Of a stretch of 64,000 nucleotides of DNA, positions 1 to 38,342 are shown piece by piece. Source of the stretch: Nectonema munidae (lineage: Eukaryota; Nematomorpha; Nectonematoida; Nectonematidae); NCBI GenBank assembly GCA_030549495.1, contig JAUIRK010000708.1, positions 499,001 to 563,000 of the forward strand, read 5' to 3'. A program made the translations under genes and the position numbers. Every line of letters begins with the position of its first letter. Positions within the stretch are counted from its first letter, which is position 1. The notes under the pieces are model-generated. The model saw only the letters and a list, made by a program, of their open reading frames with translations. It did no database searches and had not been told where the DNA came from.

Positions 1-329
1 TGGGATTTCAAAAAATATATTATCACGGTCTTGTTTTCGTTTTCTATTGTTTGAGATTTACTTCACCAAAAGGAAGCGAAAGTAACAATCTAATGCTTGT
101 ACAAATCGTTAAATAAGAAAACTATATCTATGAAATGAGACTTAAACTTCTAATCAAGAATTCTAAGAAGAAGCTTGCAAAAACTTTATTATTTCCGATC
201 AATTTATACTTTTCATCCCTTAACCTCCTCTGTTTGAGAATAATATAGCAATATCAGCATTTTCAATCATTTAAGATCAGGGATTATATAGTTCAGTTGC
301 ATGATGTAGTGGAGTATTTCTTCTTCTTT
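1..329. other. AT-rich sequence, no gene seen
   Basis: I see no open frame, repeat pair or RNA gene here. It is presumably intronic or intergenic sequence upstream of the first visible PDE3 exon. Confidence 0.5.
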
Positions 330-600
330 TCTCATTTTCTATGGGGTCGATGTTTTTGATTTCCTTTCTCCATTCTTCTCTATCCCAGACATCATTTCCA
401 TCAAAGTCTTATCTTTGAAATCCTTTCTTAGACAATCCATCCATCCATCTGAGTTTCGGCCTTCCTTTTTCCCCTTTCCTTTTATTTCCATATTCCTCAC
501 TTTTTTTCCTCCTCATCTTTTCTCATTATGTGGCCATAGCATCTGAGTCTACTTTCTCGCACTTTCTCTGATACTTTATCGACGTTTGTTACCTTTATGA
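330..600 (-). mobile_element. LINE ORF2 C-terminal fragment (dead)
   Basis: The minus strand, read with stops and shifts, gives pieces typical of the tail of non-LTR retrotransposon ORF2. These are VRESRLRCYGHIMRKDEE, then GRPKLRWMDGL, then DREEWRKEIKNIDP. The order (RLRxxGHxxRxD, GRPxxRWxD, DRxxWR) matches the region after the reverse-transcriptase domain in many animal LINEs. Only this tail remains and it carries several breaks, so it is an old relic. The clade cannot be set from the fragment. Confidence 0.7.
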
Positions 601-1820
601 TTATATACAGATAAAGGGTATGATGTAGTACTTAGCTTTATAATATATATAATATTTTTGTAAGTTACTTGCAATCGAAGTGGGATATTTTTCCTCCGAC
701 TTTGCAACGTCGGTAAAATCATCATGAGTAACGGACACAAAAATATAAATTATTTATAAATATGTCTTCCTCATCCCAAGCTATTTTTAGTGATAAAACT
801 GGAATAAATGTTTTCAGTGAATTGTTTCTTAAATCATTCTATTGATCCAGTTTTTCTCAAAGGATGTGTCTAGGTACACTGGGTGGGGGGGGGGGGGGCT
901 TTGTCCCTTCCCCTGAGATTAATTTTGTCCCCTGAAACTCCCTTGAAATATAAATGTATACACTTTCTTATAGTTAAAGAAAAATTAGTTTTGGCCCCCT
1001 GTACATGGAGTCTGGCGACAAGGCTGGAGGACTCATACATTTTTGATACATAAGACACTCACTACTCTCTGTATTCTTTTAAAAATAATATAAGTTTCAT
1101 AATAAAAGCACATTCATGCAAAAACTCAAAATTTTATATAAATAAAATTTGTCTAACCTTCCATATTTCGAGATAATGTTGCTATTGCGAAGTAAAGTTT
1201 ATTCTTTTATGAAGAAACTTTCGGATTTAAATTCTATAATTTTTTTAAATTTTATGTTTTTGTTGTTCATTTTTTCATGAGAGAATCAAGATTTTTGTTA
1301 AATAAATGAATTTTGAAAATATCATAGGGTGTATCGTGATAAGGCGTCATTTAATTTTTATACAACTTTTTGTGTAAAAATTAAATGTTTGAAAAACACT
1401 GTATTTATCAGTTATATGACTGAAATATTTATACTCTTCTCTGTCCGATATTTTGATGTGTTAAAATTCTCATGGTCTCATAAATGCATATAGTTTCTCT
1501 TTCATCAAATTTTAATTGAATAGTTACATAGATCTTATAAACTGGTGCATGTATATCTTCTTCGTATTTACGATACTTTAAAATTATTATTCAGAAAATA
1601 GGTTTTCTGTAGATGCCTTAATGTATCTTTTGCAAGGACATCTTAAAAGAAACTCAATTCATTTTTAGTTTGAAGAGTACCCATCATACAACATAATATA
1701 ATGATAAAGGGTTAGGTGTGGAATTCGGACCCGGTTAAATAAACTGAGACTGATTCCCAACTTCTCCATGAAAGAGAATTCTTTTTTGGGCTATTGACTT
1801 ATAATGCCTTCTTTTTTCAG
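600..1820. other. non-coding, upstream of first visible PDE3 exon
   Basis: AT-rich sequence holding one dispersed repeat copy (885-1035) with a 13-base G run. No exon was found. The pyrimidine-rich acceptor of the first visible PDE3 exon ends at 1820. Confidence 0.5.
885..1035. repeat. dispersed repeat, copy 1
   Basis: This stretch shares a G-run or C-rich border, the block TGTATACACTTTCTTATAG and an ending GGCGACAAGGCTGG-type motif with 7724-7858. The two copies are same-sense and diverged. A G-homopolymer leads this copy. The family is not recognised; it may be a non-autonomous element. Confidence 0.55.
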
Positions 1821-28847
<27,027 letters not shown>

Positions 28848-30258
28848 TGAGCAGCCACAATCAAAAGCTTTCCTCCCCTACACACATATACTGCACAAAG
28901 CACTATTCCTTGACGACCATACATATTCATTCAACTTGAGTGTTTGCTTTTTAAAGCTTTCTTTCGCGCGCATATATATGCCAGTCTGTATATTTGTGAT
29001 GTGTATGGGCGAAGAATTGTCTTTGTCATGCCCCCGTTTTCTGCTTCAAATTTATTTGTGAGAACCAAATATTTCATATTTATAATTTTTCATTTTAATG
29101 CAAATTAATTTTATTTTTTAAACTACACCTAGAACCATACATCATATGTAATACTCTGTGCCTGTGTGATTGCTATATATATACATACATACATACACAC
29201 TACTTATTCTATATTCAGAAATTTGTGTTGAATGATATAGATGCGATTTAGTTGGACGTTGACTGAAATTATCGCAAGTATTAAATCCCCCTATGTTTTT
29301 TACACCTACGCAAATATGTCGTGCTTCAGCAATTATTTTTAAACGATTTAAAATGGTGAGTCCTTTTATATATGTGTGTGTGTGTGCGCGCGTCTATTTA
29401 TTTATACTCCCTATCTCTTTTTTATACATATACCTTTGGAAGCATGAAAATATACGTACATCTATTATTACTATTATTATATTTTCTGTCATGTATATAT
29501 ATATATATATATTTCAATGAATTTATCAAAGTAGAAGTTTTAAAAAATATTTTTGGAGTGTGCTTTTTTTTTACAAAAAATTAACTTCTTTTTATTATAG
29601 TACATACAGTTAAAATAAATAGTTAAATTATTTTTATTTGCTCTTGAAAAGAAGATCTGTTTTTTGTGCATATTTTTTGACTTTGCGCTCTAGACCAGGA
29701 ATTGTAAAATCTAAAGTGGAGTTTTAATAATGAAACTCGAGTTATTCTAAATTTTTACATGACTTGACAAAATTTTTTTAATTAAAATGAGATTTATACA
29801 TTCACAACAACAATTTATTAAATTATATAATAAATTTTTTAGGCTATCCTAAACTAAAGGATAGATTCAAATATTTTTAATTTTGTCTCTAAACTTGATC
29901 ATGGAGAAAATCAATAGCCAAAGAAGGCATTAGAAAATGCCCTTTCTGCTTCAATCCATGTTTTAGTCACTATGTTGAAAGAAGTGCTTGGTATACTTCA
30001 AGACGGACAGTTCGAGGCCCCATTGATTCAAAATATTTAAATTAATTACTATATTTTAAGATTTTTTGTTCGCAAATTTAGTTAATTTCTGGTTATATAG
30101 ATTTCACAATATATAACATGTTTGCAAATATATATAATACAACATGGTGTTAGAATTTCCAGGAATAAATATAGCATCTGATAGATAAAAATCTATATTA
30201 AATAATTTAAAACAAACATTTTTTTCTCTTATTCACAACACACTCATTTTTAGTTTAA
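28848..30258. other. 3' flank of PDE3, microsatellites
   Basis: Likely PDE3 3' untranslated region and intergenic DNA. Holds a (TACA)n run near 29187-29205, a (TG)n/(CG)n run at about 29371-29393 and a (TA)n run near 29495-29511. No further exon was found. Confidence 0.5.
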
Positions 30259-30430
30259 GGGCATGAGTAAGTTTGGCTAGATACTGGGTTTCGATAACTC
30301 AAGGTCTTGGGTTCGGTACCCCATCAAGCCTACTTTCTTCATAGTTTGCGATGAAGCGGTGCAATTGTGCTTTCTCGATGAAAACACCCCACGGTACCTT
30401 TACCTTTTGTAAAACATCAAGGAAAAAAGA
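30259..30430 (+). mobile_element. tRNA-derived SINE, family A
   Basis: A box A-like GAGTAAGTTTGGCTAGATAC and box B-like GGTTCGGTACC form a pol III promoter. The tRNA-unrelated body follows (TTTCTTCATAGTTTGCGATG, CTCGATGAAAACACCCC) with an AT-rich tail. A second copy in the opposite orientation is at 49908-50068. Confidence 0.8.
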
Positions 30431-30504
30431 CTGATTATTATTAAAACATTAAATAAAATGAACAAATTAATTAATTTTATTTTAAAATAATTTACAAATA
30501 CGCT

Positions 30505-33227
30505 AGGGTGTTTCACAATTAAAATGGGGAAAAATTTTAATTCAACTGAAAATTGTAAGCAACCTTTTATTTTGTTCTTTTTTAATAAAAAATTTGAAGA
30601 GCATCGGCCAATGGTATAATGTCGCGCAATTCATTTCAACTTTTTCATACGGAAGGATTTGGTCCGACTTGGGAATTCTTTCCGGTGGGCTTCGACTACA
30701 TGAAGTTGGTCTTCTGCCTTGGTCCTTCCACTCTTTGTGAATTCCTGAGCCACTCCACGCTGCGCTGCATCGTTGGTCACAACCAGTCCCTCTACTCATT
30801 GGAGTCCAGCTTGATAAAAAGGGTTATCCTTCCATTTTGCCGGATCCTCGTCAAAAAACTTGTGTCGATATTCATGAGTTCAAAGAATTTCCTAGTATTT
30901 TTAGTTACAAAGGAGGTCACTGTCTTGTCTTTTATTCCATCAGGAAGAGCGCTAGGATGGGGAGAATTCTCTTCGGATCCGTCAGTTGCCTTCATGTTTG
31001 CGACGAACAATTTCCTCTCCTGAAGCGACAGTTCTTCATCAAAAAGTGCCATTCCAACGTTAATCTCAGACAGATACCACAGATGGCTTTCCAGCGTCTT
31101 CGTCCCAGCCTTCCTGACGATCTCGTTGTCTTCTTCCAGAGCGTTGAAAAGGGCGATATCATGACGGGGAGCACTGACAGCTGAACGTGCCAAAAACCAG
31201 GCCCGAACGTAATGCTTGGCAATAAAAATGCAGAAATCATTTAAATTCTCCAGAATACCTGATTGTGCTACACGGGAAGAAGAGGGTCTTTTAAGTCGAT
31301 GCTGAGAGAACTGGGGAAAGAAGATCCGCATTTTCAAGCTGCTATATATGGCCCGAGCCATCCATCGTGCTCGATTTAAAGCCCCGGGTTTTCGAAAAGT
31401 GATGCTTTTGCGGCCATGTGGCACCCCTCCAAGAAAGATAATGACCAACTTAAGAAGCTCTCTGTAGTCGTCGCGTGGATGATTAAAGTGCATCTGACTT
31501 TGGCAAAAATTGAGGATATCAGTAGCCCACGATGTAACTCGAATTGTATCTTCGGCTGTTTGATAGTTTATTTTATTCACAGAGCCAAAACTCTTTGAAT
31601 TGTTGAAAAATTGTGGTATCAGGGCTACGTGACACCTCTGGAACCAATGAAGAAAAGACCACTTTTAGTAGAAGCTCCAAAACTTAATGTCTACAAGCTA
31701 GACTGTCTAAGGATCTGCTGGAGACGCAGACAGACACCGCCTTTGCGACCGATGTTAGTGGCAGTCGTGTCGAAGTAAAGCGCTGCAATTCTCTCTTGAA
31801 GGTTCCATTCCTTGAAGACGTTAATAATTGTGATGGCTGTCGGCTCAGCTTTACCATTGGTGACCGAAGCAGCAAGTAGCTCGAGAACTCTCTCCAGAAA
31901 CAAGAATAGGAAGGCGATACACTACTTCTCCATTAGTAAGTGCAGCCATCAACTTCCCATCCCAGTGGACAGTCAGGGGAACAGTTGGAGAGAAAGACTC
32001 CTTTATTTTAGCGGCTCTTTCTTCATGATGTTTACTGCGATGTCTGTGGATTGTGTTAGCACTTAGACTAAGTTCTTTCACGTTTGACCCCAGGACGGAG
32101 GCGAATGGAAGAGTACCGTCATTGCTCATCGACTGCTTACCTGACTTCGATCAAGAGCTGCAACGACTTCTGGATTAATGACGGCGGCTTTCCTACTTCT
32201 GCAAGATTTTTTGTCTGGAGATTTATATGGACTTTCAACTATGGGACTCGATGAAGATCTTTCCTCGTATGCCTCTTTTTCTCTTTGCAATCTCTTCCTC
32301 TCTGTCATAATTCGTTTCATTTTCCTTTCCTCTTTACTAACCCAATTTTGGTCCAATTCTTGCATCTTTCCTTTGAGCCTCGAGAAAATCCCGATCTTCT
32401 TTGATTATCATCATCTGCACTGCATCCTGATGAGCTATGTCAAACAATTGTAAGTCTCTGGGATTCCTCTTGACATGCCATTCCAAAACCCTCAAAACTT
32501 CTCCAGTGAGGGGAAGCAAGTTTTGTGGTAACTCGTTCGTTGCTAATCCGTCCACCAGCTAGAGAGTATTCTTAGACCACAACTCAGACATTTGAATAGA
32601 GACAGTGGATCAACAATGAGTGCAAACAACAAACACTTATACGTATCTGATTTATTATAGTTTATCTAAAAGCAGGGTCTTATTTGAACTGCTATGACAG
32701 GAAATGTTGAATCTCGATTAATAATGGCAAACTAATGTATTTATGTTAGAAAATTGATGGAGATTATTTCCTATAATATTCATAACATGAGAGATTTATC
32801 ACATAATATAGAACTAATTTATCAAAAATACAGTGAATAATAGGAAACACCAATTTATCGATTAGATAATATGGTGTAGTCAACAAACATGCCATTCACG
32901 ACGTAAGATGTATTTAAATAATTCGTTGTAGTAGTGGTATACCTCTATATGTATTAATAAATTTTTGAAATTTTAATGAATAATGTGATAAATACGATCC
33001 ATTAAAATGTTTTGTCACTTCACAAAGATGAACAACTCAAAGACAGGAGTGAACGACATGTTATGCCCCCATACCCTCTGTATAGGTACTGACTTCTGTA
33101 GCTCTGCGCGACATCAAGATGTGGACTTTACAGTATAAAATTTTGCCAAACTAGTTTTTTGATGAAAAGGAATGCAATGAGAGGTTGTTCATAAAAATCC
33201 AACAAGTTTCATTTTTTTGAAACACCC
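30505..33227 (-). mobile_element. possible DNA transposon around a broken transposase
   Basis: The left border GGGTGTTTCA (30506) is matched by TGAAACACCC ending at 33227. Ten matching bases plus weaker similarity beyond suggest terminal inverted repeats of a 2.7 kb element. No target duplication is obvious. Confidence 0.45.
30560..32592 (-). pseudogene. transposase-like protein of the FDTTAxN family (broken)
   Basis: Minus-strand pieces in order: MDGLATNELPQNLLPLTGEV (32337-32555), a basic coiled part with KEERKMKRIMTERKRLQREK (32126-32365), PLTVHWDGKLMAALTNGEVV and YRLPILVSG (31851-32129), ALYFDTTATNIGRKGGVC (31691-31903), SLACRH, then DDYRELLKLVIIFLGGVP, GALNRARWMARAIYS and HYVRAWFLARSAVSAPRHD with HLWYLSEINVGMALFDEEL (30792-31580). 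I recall this series, with FDTTASNTG and a following CRHH, from multi-copy proteins in hydra, aphid and crustacean genomes; I cannot name the superfamily. The pieces lie in different frames with stops, so it is dead. Confidence 0.65.
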
Positions 33228-34840
33228 GAAAATACACTCATTAAATTTTATTTAAAACCACAAGTTGTTTTCGTTAAACAGTTATTTCATTGCCTAATTA
33301 TATTAATTAACCTGTTAGTTTTTAACAATTTTTGATGTTTCTCTAATTTTATTCACAATGAATGCTATCTATGTGCAATTTATTCTTTTTAAAAGAATTG
33401 AGAATATTTTCTGGATATGTTAATTTACCTTCAAAACATCTTTATTCGGAAAGAAGAAGTTGTGCTAAGAATGAAATGGTTTATAATTCCATCGGAAAAA
33501 ATTTATTTCAGAAAATTGAGGAATTCATATACATTTCGCTGATAACGAATTTTTGATTTTGTAGATAAATTTTTTGAACATTTTGTTCTAGTTCAATATA
33601 TAGCTCATGATAAATCATGGATTGAATACTTTGCTCAACATCCTTATAATAAACAATGCATACAAAGCAAGCAAATTAGATTTGTGTTTTCTGTTCTTAT
33701 ATTTTTAATGGATACCTCCACTTTAGAGATGTATAGGATATCCGCAGATGCAAATTATCCACAAAATTTCTACATCCCATACTCATCCGCGGGTCATTTA
33801 AGTTTCAACATCTGCAATTTTCAAAAAAAAATTTTTTCTATATTTCGCAAAGTTTTTTATTTTTTTTCTTTATCCAGAATTTTTATGATAAGTACGTCTT
33901 TATGCTAATTGATAACCCATATGCATTGCCATCTCTAAATTTTTAAAAGTATAAAATTTTCATTTGCTTAAAATAGCAATTATGATATCCGCATCCTCTA
34001 GGAATCAAAATGGCAACGATGCATCTATACTCCACCTTCATTTTAATTTTTATAAGGGTAAAACAAAATCTAAAAAGAATGAAGAAGGGATTTATTGGAA
34101 AATTGGTTTAACTGTTACCAAAAGCGCATTCATATTTTCATAGAAGATAAAAATATATATGTTGTTATCCTTAGGGTACGACTGTACGTGTACAATCAAT
34201 GAACAGCGTTTTTCCTCATCCAATCTCAAAAATAAATGGGAAAAAGTTCAAAAGGAATGTCTCTTGTACAAACCAAAATAATGATATATAATTGTTATTA
34301 GATGGATGGACAATAATGCTGTGTTACCTTATTTAGTATAGAGTTAACATACGAAGTAAAAAGTTTTACTTCTCCTTGTTCATTTGTATGATGGATGTTT
34401 CAGTGTGTAACGCGTCGTACTTACACAAAAACGGTGTATAAAACGTTGATTGGATTTCAGAAGTGACATAGCAGCGTACTACTTCACGCTATTAGTAATG
34501 GGGGTGTAAAACGCGCTTCTTCACTAAAAAAATTAATTGTACAAAATTGGCTCAATTATACCTCTTCAGATTTCGTTACTTTTCCAAAATCGCTAGCTAC
34601 ATATTTTGATACTATTTTCATGATAGTTGAATGACCCTTTCATGTCGAAAACTGCCAATCAAAAATTAAATTTTACAGCAAAATTTTGCATTTTGTATTT
34701 AACCTTACAATTTAGGTTCTATATTATAATTTATAATATATACAGTTTTGAACGCATAGCACTTTATATATTTAATTTTTTCAATAATCAGTTCCACTTT
34801 TAAGAAAATGTTCAAAATTTTGATTGATCAGAAATTTATC
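32600..34840. other. no gene recognised
   Basis: AT-rich intergenic DNA. Short open frames at 33362 and 33684 show no conserved motif. The right edge of the element above ends near 33227. Confidence 0.45.
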
Positions 34841-35310
34841 TAATGAAATATGCCTTCAAAATTTAAATAAAATGTATGCTTTTATACCAAATCAACCATA
34901 CTGGTTTTATTTCTGGACTCAGATTTTGGATTTAAGATTGGAAATATCTGACAGTGTTAATAAAATTTGCTGTTTAAGTCTGAAAACTGTCTTAAAAATT
35001 ATTCTGTCTAATTTTACATGAAATATATATTTCTATACCAAATCAACTATACTAGCTTTCTAAACACAGCTTTTGCATTTAGAGGTTTTAAAATATTTGA
35101 AAGTTTCAATCAAATGTATAGCTTACATCTAATATCAACAGAAATATTTTTCAAATTTAAAAATCTGTTTTGTTACCAATTTGAAGATGCTGGCTTCGTT
35201 TTTGGACTCAGTTTTTGCATTTACGTTTTCAAATTATCTGAATTTATTGAAACCGTGATTTCAAATAAAATATCTGTTTTTATACTAAATCGACTATGCT
35301 TATTTTTTTT
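34840..35310. repeat. degenerate tandem repeat, unit about 110-155 bp
   Basis: The pattern TATACCAAATCAAC(C/T)ATACT, a TTTTGG-rich stretch and CTCAGTTTTTGCATTTA recurs about four times (near 34880, 35030, 35165, 35280). Spacing shrinks from about 154 to 106 bp. The long frame across it (35018-35365) is a by-product of the repeats. Confidence 0.6.
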
Positions 35311-36344
35311 GTGTTCCATTTTGGCTAATACGGTTAAAAAATATCTGTTTTGTCGATTAAATTAGTGGATGTAAGCCTGAAAATTAGTTCTGTAAAAAAA
35401 TTTCAAAAAATCGTTATATATTGGTTATATAGTAAAATTACAATTTTTTTATATATATTTTGGTTTATAATACTTTCTTCAATCATGTTGTGTATGAAAT
35501 ATTTATTTAAAAAAAACATTATAAAATCTTGAAGATTAGAATGAACGGAGGAAGCAATCTGATAAATAATAATTGAAAAAAGGAAGGTGTGATCAAAAGA
35601 AATAATTTTGAAAATGAGGTATTCATCTTGACTAGATGGAAGATCTACCATGTTTCAATGAATTATGAAGAGATGTAATGATCTAATATTGGGTGCTTCA
35701 AAAAATATTTTGAACGTGAAAAAGAAAGTTTCTTTTTTTGAAATGAAAAATCTTTAAATTTATAGCTGATCAGCTAAGATTACAATAATCATTTCACTAA
35801 GATGGGTCAGAAATCTCAAAATTTTGAATAGGTCATATTTATCAATACTTTCTCAGATGCCAATATGTGGAGATTTAGTCACTATCAAGATAATTTGAAT
35901 TGAATTTATCAATCTTTTTTCTTTGGCGTCAAAAAAAGAGTCTTTTAGATGAAGAAGGTAAAAACTTTTTGTGATTGAAGTATGAACATCATGAATGATT
36001 TCACTAGAAAAAAAACTTTTGAACTGTGATAACAAATATTCAGGCTGAATCAACTGATAATAAAAGCATAAATTCAAAAAGATTCTTTGATTAGAATGCT
36101 TTGAGAGCGAAAACAATCTGTTAAAAATAAATCCTTAAAAAAATAAAGAAGACAAATTGCAGAAAATAAATTTCTACTTAAAAAAGAGCTACCAAGAAAG
36201 AATCATAGAATCAATAGTGAATTAAACACCTTAATTCGGTTTATCAAATAAATTAAAAAATAATTAGCAGAGAAATACTGCAAGTAGAATTTATTTTCAA
36301 GTTTATATTATTTGACACGTTTAATTATTTTTCCTAAAAAATTA

Positions 36345-36830
36345 GCATGACCACTAAATTGAGCATACTTGAAAATGGTATAAATGTGTAAAAAACTTTT
36401 TATAAGTATTTCAATAACAAAAATATTAACATGAGCTGTCATATATAAATGAATTTTTTGACAGGTTTGATTGAATGTCATAAATATGAGCATCAATACT
36501 AAATTGTACATGCTTGAAAATGGGTATATATGTATAAAAAACTTTTATAAGAATAAAAATTTTAATTTTGACATGGGCTGTCATATTTAAACTATTTTTT
36601 GACAGATCTTCATAAAAAACGAATAGTATCAGTCAACTCAGCATACTTGAAAATGGGTATATATGTGTAGAAAACTTTATATACTTATTTAGATAAAAAG
36701 CTCCTTTTTGAGATGAGCTGTCACATTTAGATCAATTTTTTGACAGGTTTGATTAATTTTCATTAAAAAAATGAATATCAACACTGAAATCAGCATAATT
36801 GAAAAACTTATTAATATGTGAAAAAGAAGG
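36345..36830. repeat. degenerate tandem repeat, unit about 135-150 bp
   Basis: GCATACTTGAAAATGGGTAT recurs with variants near 36361, 36507, 36641 and 36792. Each time GAGCTGTCATAT and TTTTTTGACAGGTTTGAT-type blocks follow. Four copies are visible and identity is moderate. Confidence 0.75.
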
Positions 36831-37461
36831 GGGCTCTTTACGCCCTCCTCAGCACTTGAGCTGTCAAATTTAGCCCAGCACTAATAGGGTTAAAGAAGTT
36901 TGGAAAAGTTCCTTTCACATCCTTAAGATCATAAAAGGTGGAGAGAGATATGCTTTATGTGACTCCAAAAAAAGCGCAACTACAGAATGTTTGAAATGTA
37001 GCGTCGGATTATGGTTTGAATGTAGTTTTGCAAAAGAGAGCTTTGTTCTTTTTTTTTGAAGGAACAGGATTCAGAATCGGTGTTTCAACGCTTCTTTGTG
37101 CCAAGCTTCAACGTGGAGGAACATTTCTCGTCTCCATTATTCTCATATCTCATAAACAAAGAAACTCGACCAAATGGCTGATATTGCAGATTTTGATTAA
37201 CAAAAAAGAAACTTAATATTTATGAAAAAACAAAAAAAAATATCCAAAAGAGTCACTTTCGCTTTCCTTCCTGTCGCAGAGACGTAGCCGGGGTACCAGA
37301 AAAATGTTTTATATTGCTTTGTGCTATACAAAAATTATTGTGCCTGCTGTCCTTTGTTCAAATTCGAGAGAAGCGAAGTGATCTATTAAAATTTTACTTG
37401 CTGTTAGTTAGTTAATTTGCAAGCTTGTTCATAGCTAATTCAAATACGAATATTTCACATC

Positions 37462-37677
37462 TCAGTCCTCTTCTTCAATTGCCATGTTGTTTTTTAAGGA
37501 TTGCTTCAAATCCTTTTTATATTCATCGCCATACAGTTTATGTTTGCAATTCGGTGTTTCAGAAAAACTTTGACCAAGGTACGTAGCGTATTTTCTTTGC
37601 GTTGTATCGGCAGATTTAGCGTTCTTTAGAAAAACCAGTCTCTTTTCATTGCATGTCGTGTTGTCTAATGAGATCAT
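37462..37677 (-). CDS. small unrecognised frame, left unit
   Basis: 71 codons starting MISLDNTTCNEKRLVFLKNA. The same start and the first 55 codons occur at 49495 in the right unit, with one substitution, but that copy then stops early. No known domain. It could be a real exon of a unit-encoded gene or chance conservation from recent duplication. Confidence 0.35.
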   Translation of the reverse strand: MISLDNTTCNEKRLVFLKNAKSADTTQRKYATYLGQSFSETPNCKHKLYGDEYKKDLKQSLKNNMAIEEED

Positions 37678-37943
37678 TTGTAAATCGCAGTAAGCTTTGT
37701 TATCTTAAAAACAATTTAAAATCTGGAATCCAGGTCCCCCCCATATGTTAATATTATGTTAATTAGGGTATTATCGATCGGAGTCGAGGGTATCATGCGA
37801 ACCAGAAAATTCGCACTCATTGTTGCCTGGTTGAATCAGTCGTCAAGTTGGAATACTTAATGAGTTTGGAGATAAAATCTCCACCAAATCGACCGGCAGG
37901 GTGTGGACGCTTTCTTTTTTGTTTTTCACAAGATCAGCCCACT

Positions 37944-38222
37944 TCAGTCTAGCCAATGTGTTTGCTTTCTCTTGCAATCTTCAAAAAAGTTTAATTGGAG
38001 AAGAGATCTGGGTGCGTCCACATCTTCTCCATGCGTGGATGGACGTCGGTTCGGGGTGAGCTTTGTCCTTTGAGAGGTCTTATTTTTCGTCCTACTAACG
38101 GGTGTCCAGCCACCCTCACCATCAAATTGAGCTTGATGGGATTGTCGGTTGAGTCGCCGGCATGTCGACAGCTGTGCAAGGCAAGGGCGCTTAATTCCTT
38201 GAGATGGCAAAGTCATCCGCAT
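37944..38222 (-). other. overlapping open frames conserved in both units (left copy)
   Basis: A 92-codon frame (MRMTLPSQGIKRPCLAQLST...) and an overlapping 62-codon frame with MVRVAGHPLVGRKIRPLKGQ are both kept open in the two units, as is a frame on the other strand. The units are almost identical here, so openness does not show coding. The region is GC-richer than its surroundings and follows a TATATTTTTAG acceptor-like site. Confidence 0.3.
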
Positions 38223-38342
38223 ACCATATTATGGATAATTGCCTAAAAATATAATATATATATAATATACAAAAAAAAACACTATTACAAAAATTACTAA
38301 AATTTACCTTTCTAAAAAGTTTGTGCAAAAGATTAAAAAGCT

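Noticed and set aside
870-1058. 62-codon minus-strand frame
   Set aside because: It crosses the G homopolymer and dispersed repeat; no protein similarity.
35018-35365. 115-codon plus-strand frame, Phe/Leu-rich
   Set aside because: It lies in a degenerate tandem repeat of AT-rich sequence, and its composition explains it.
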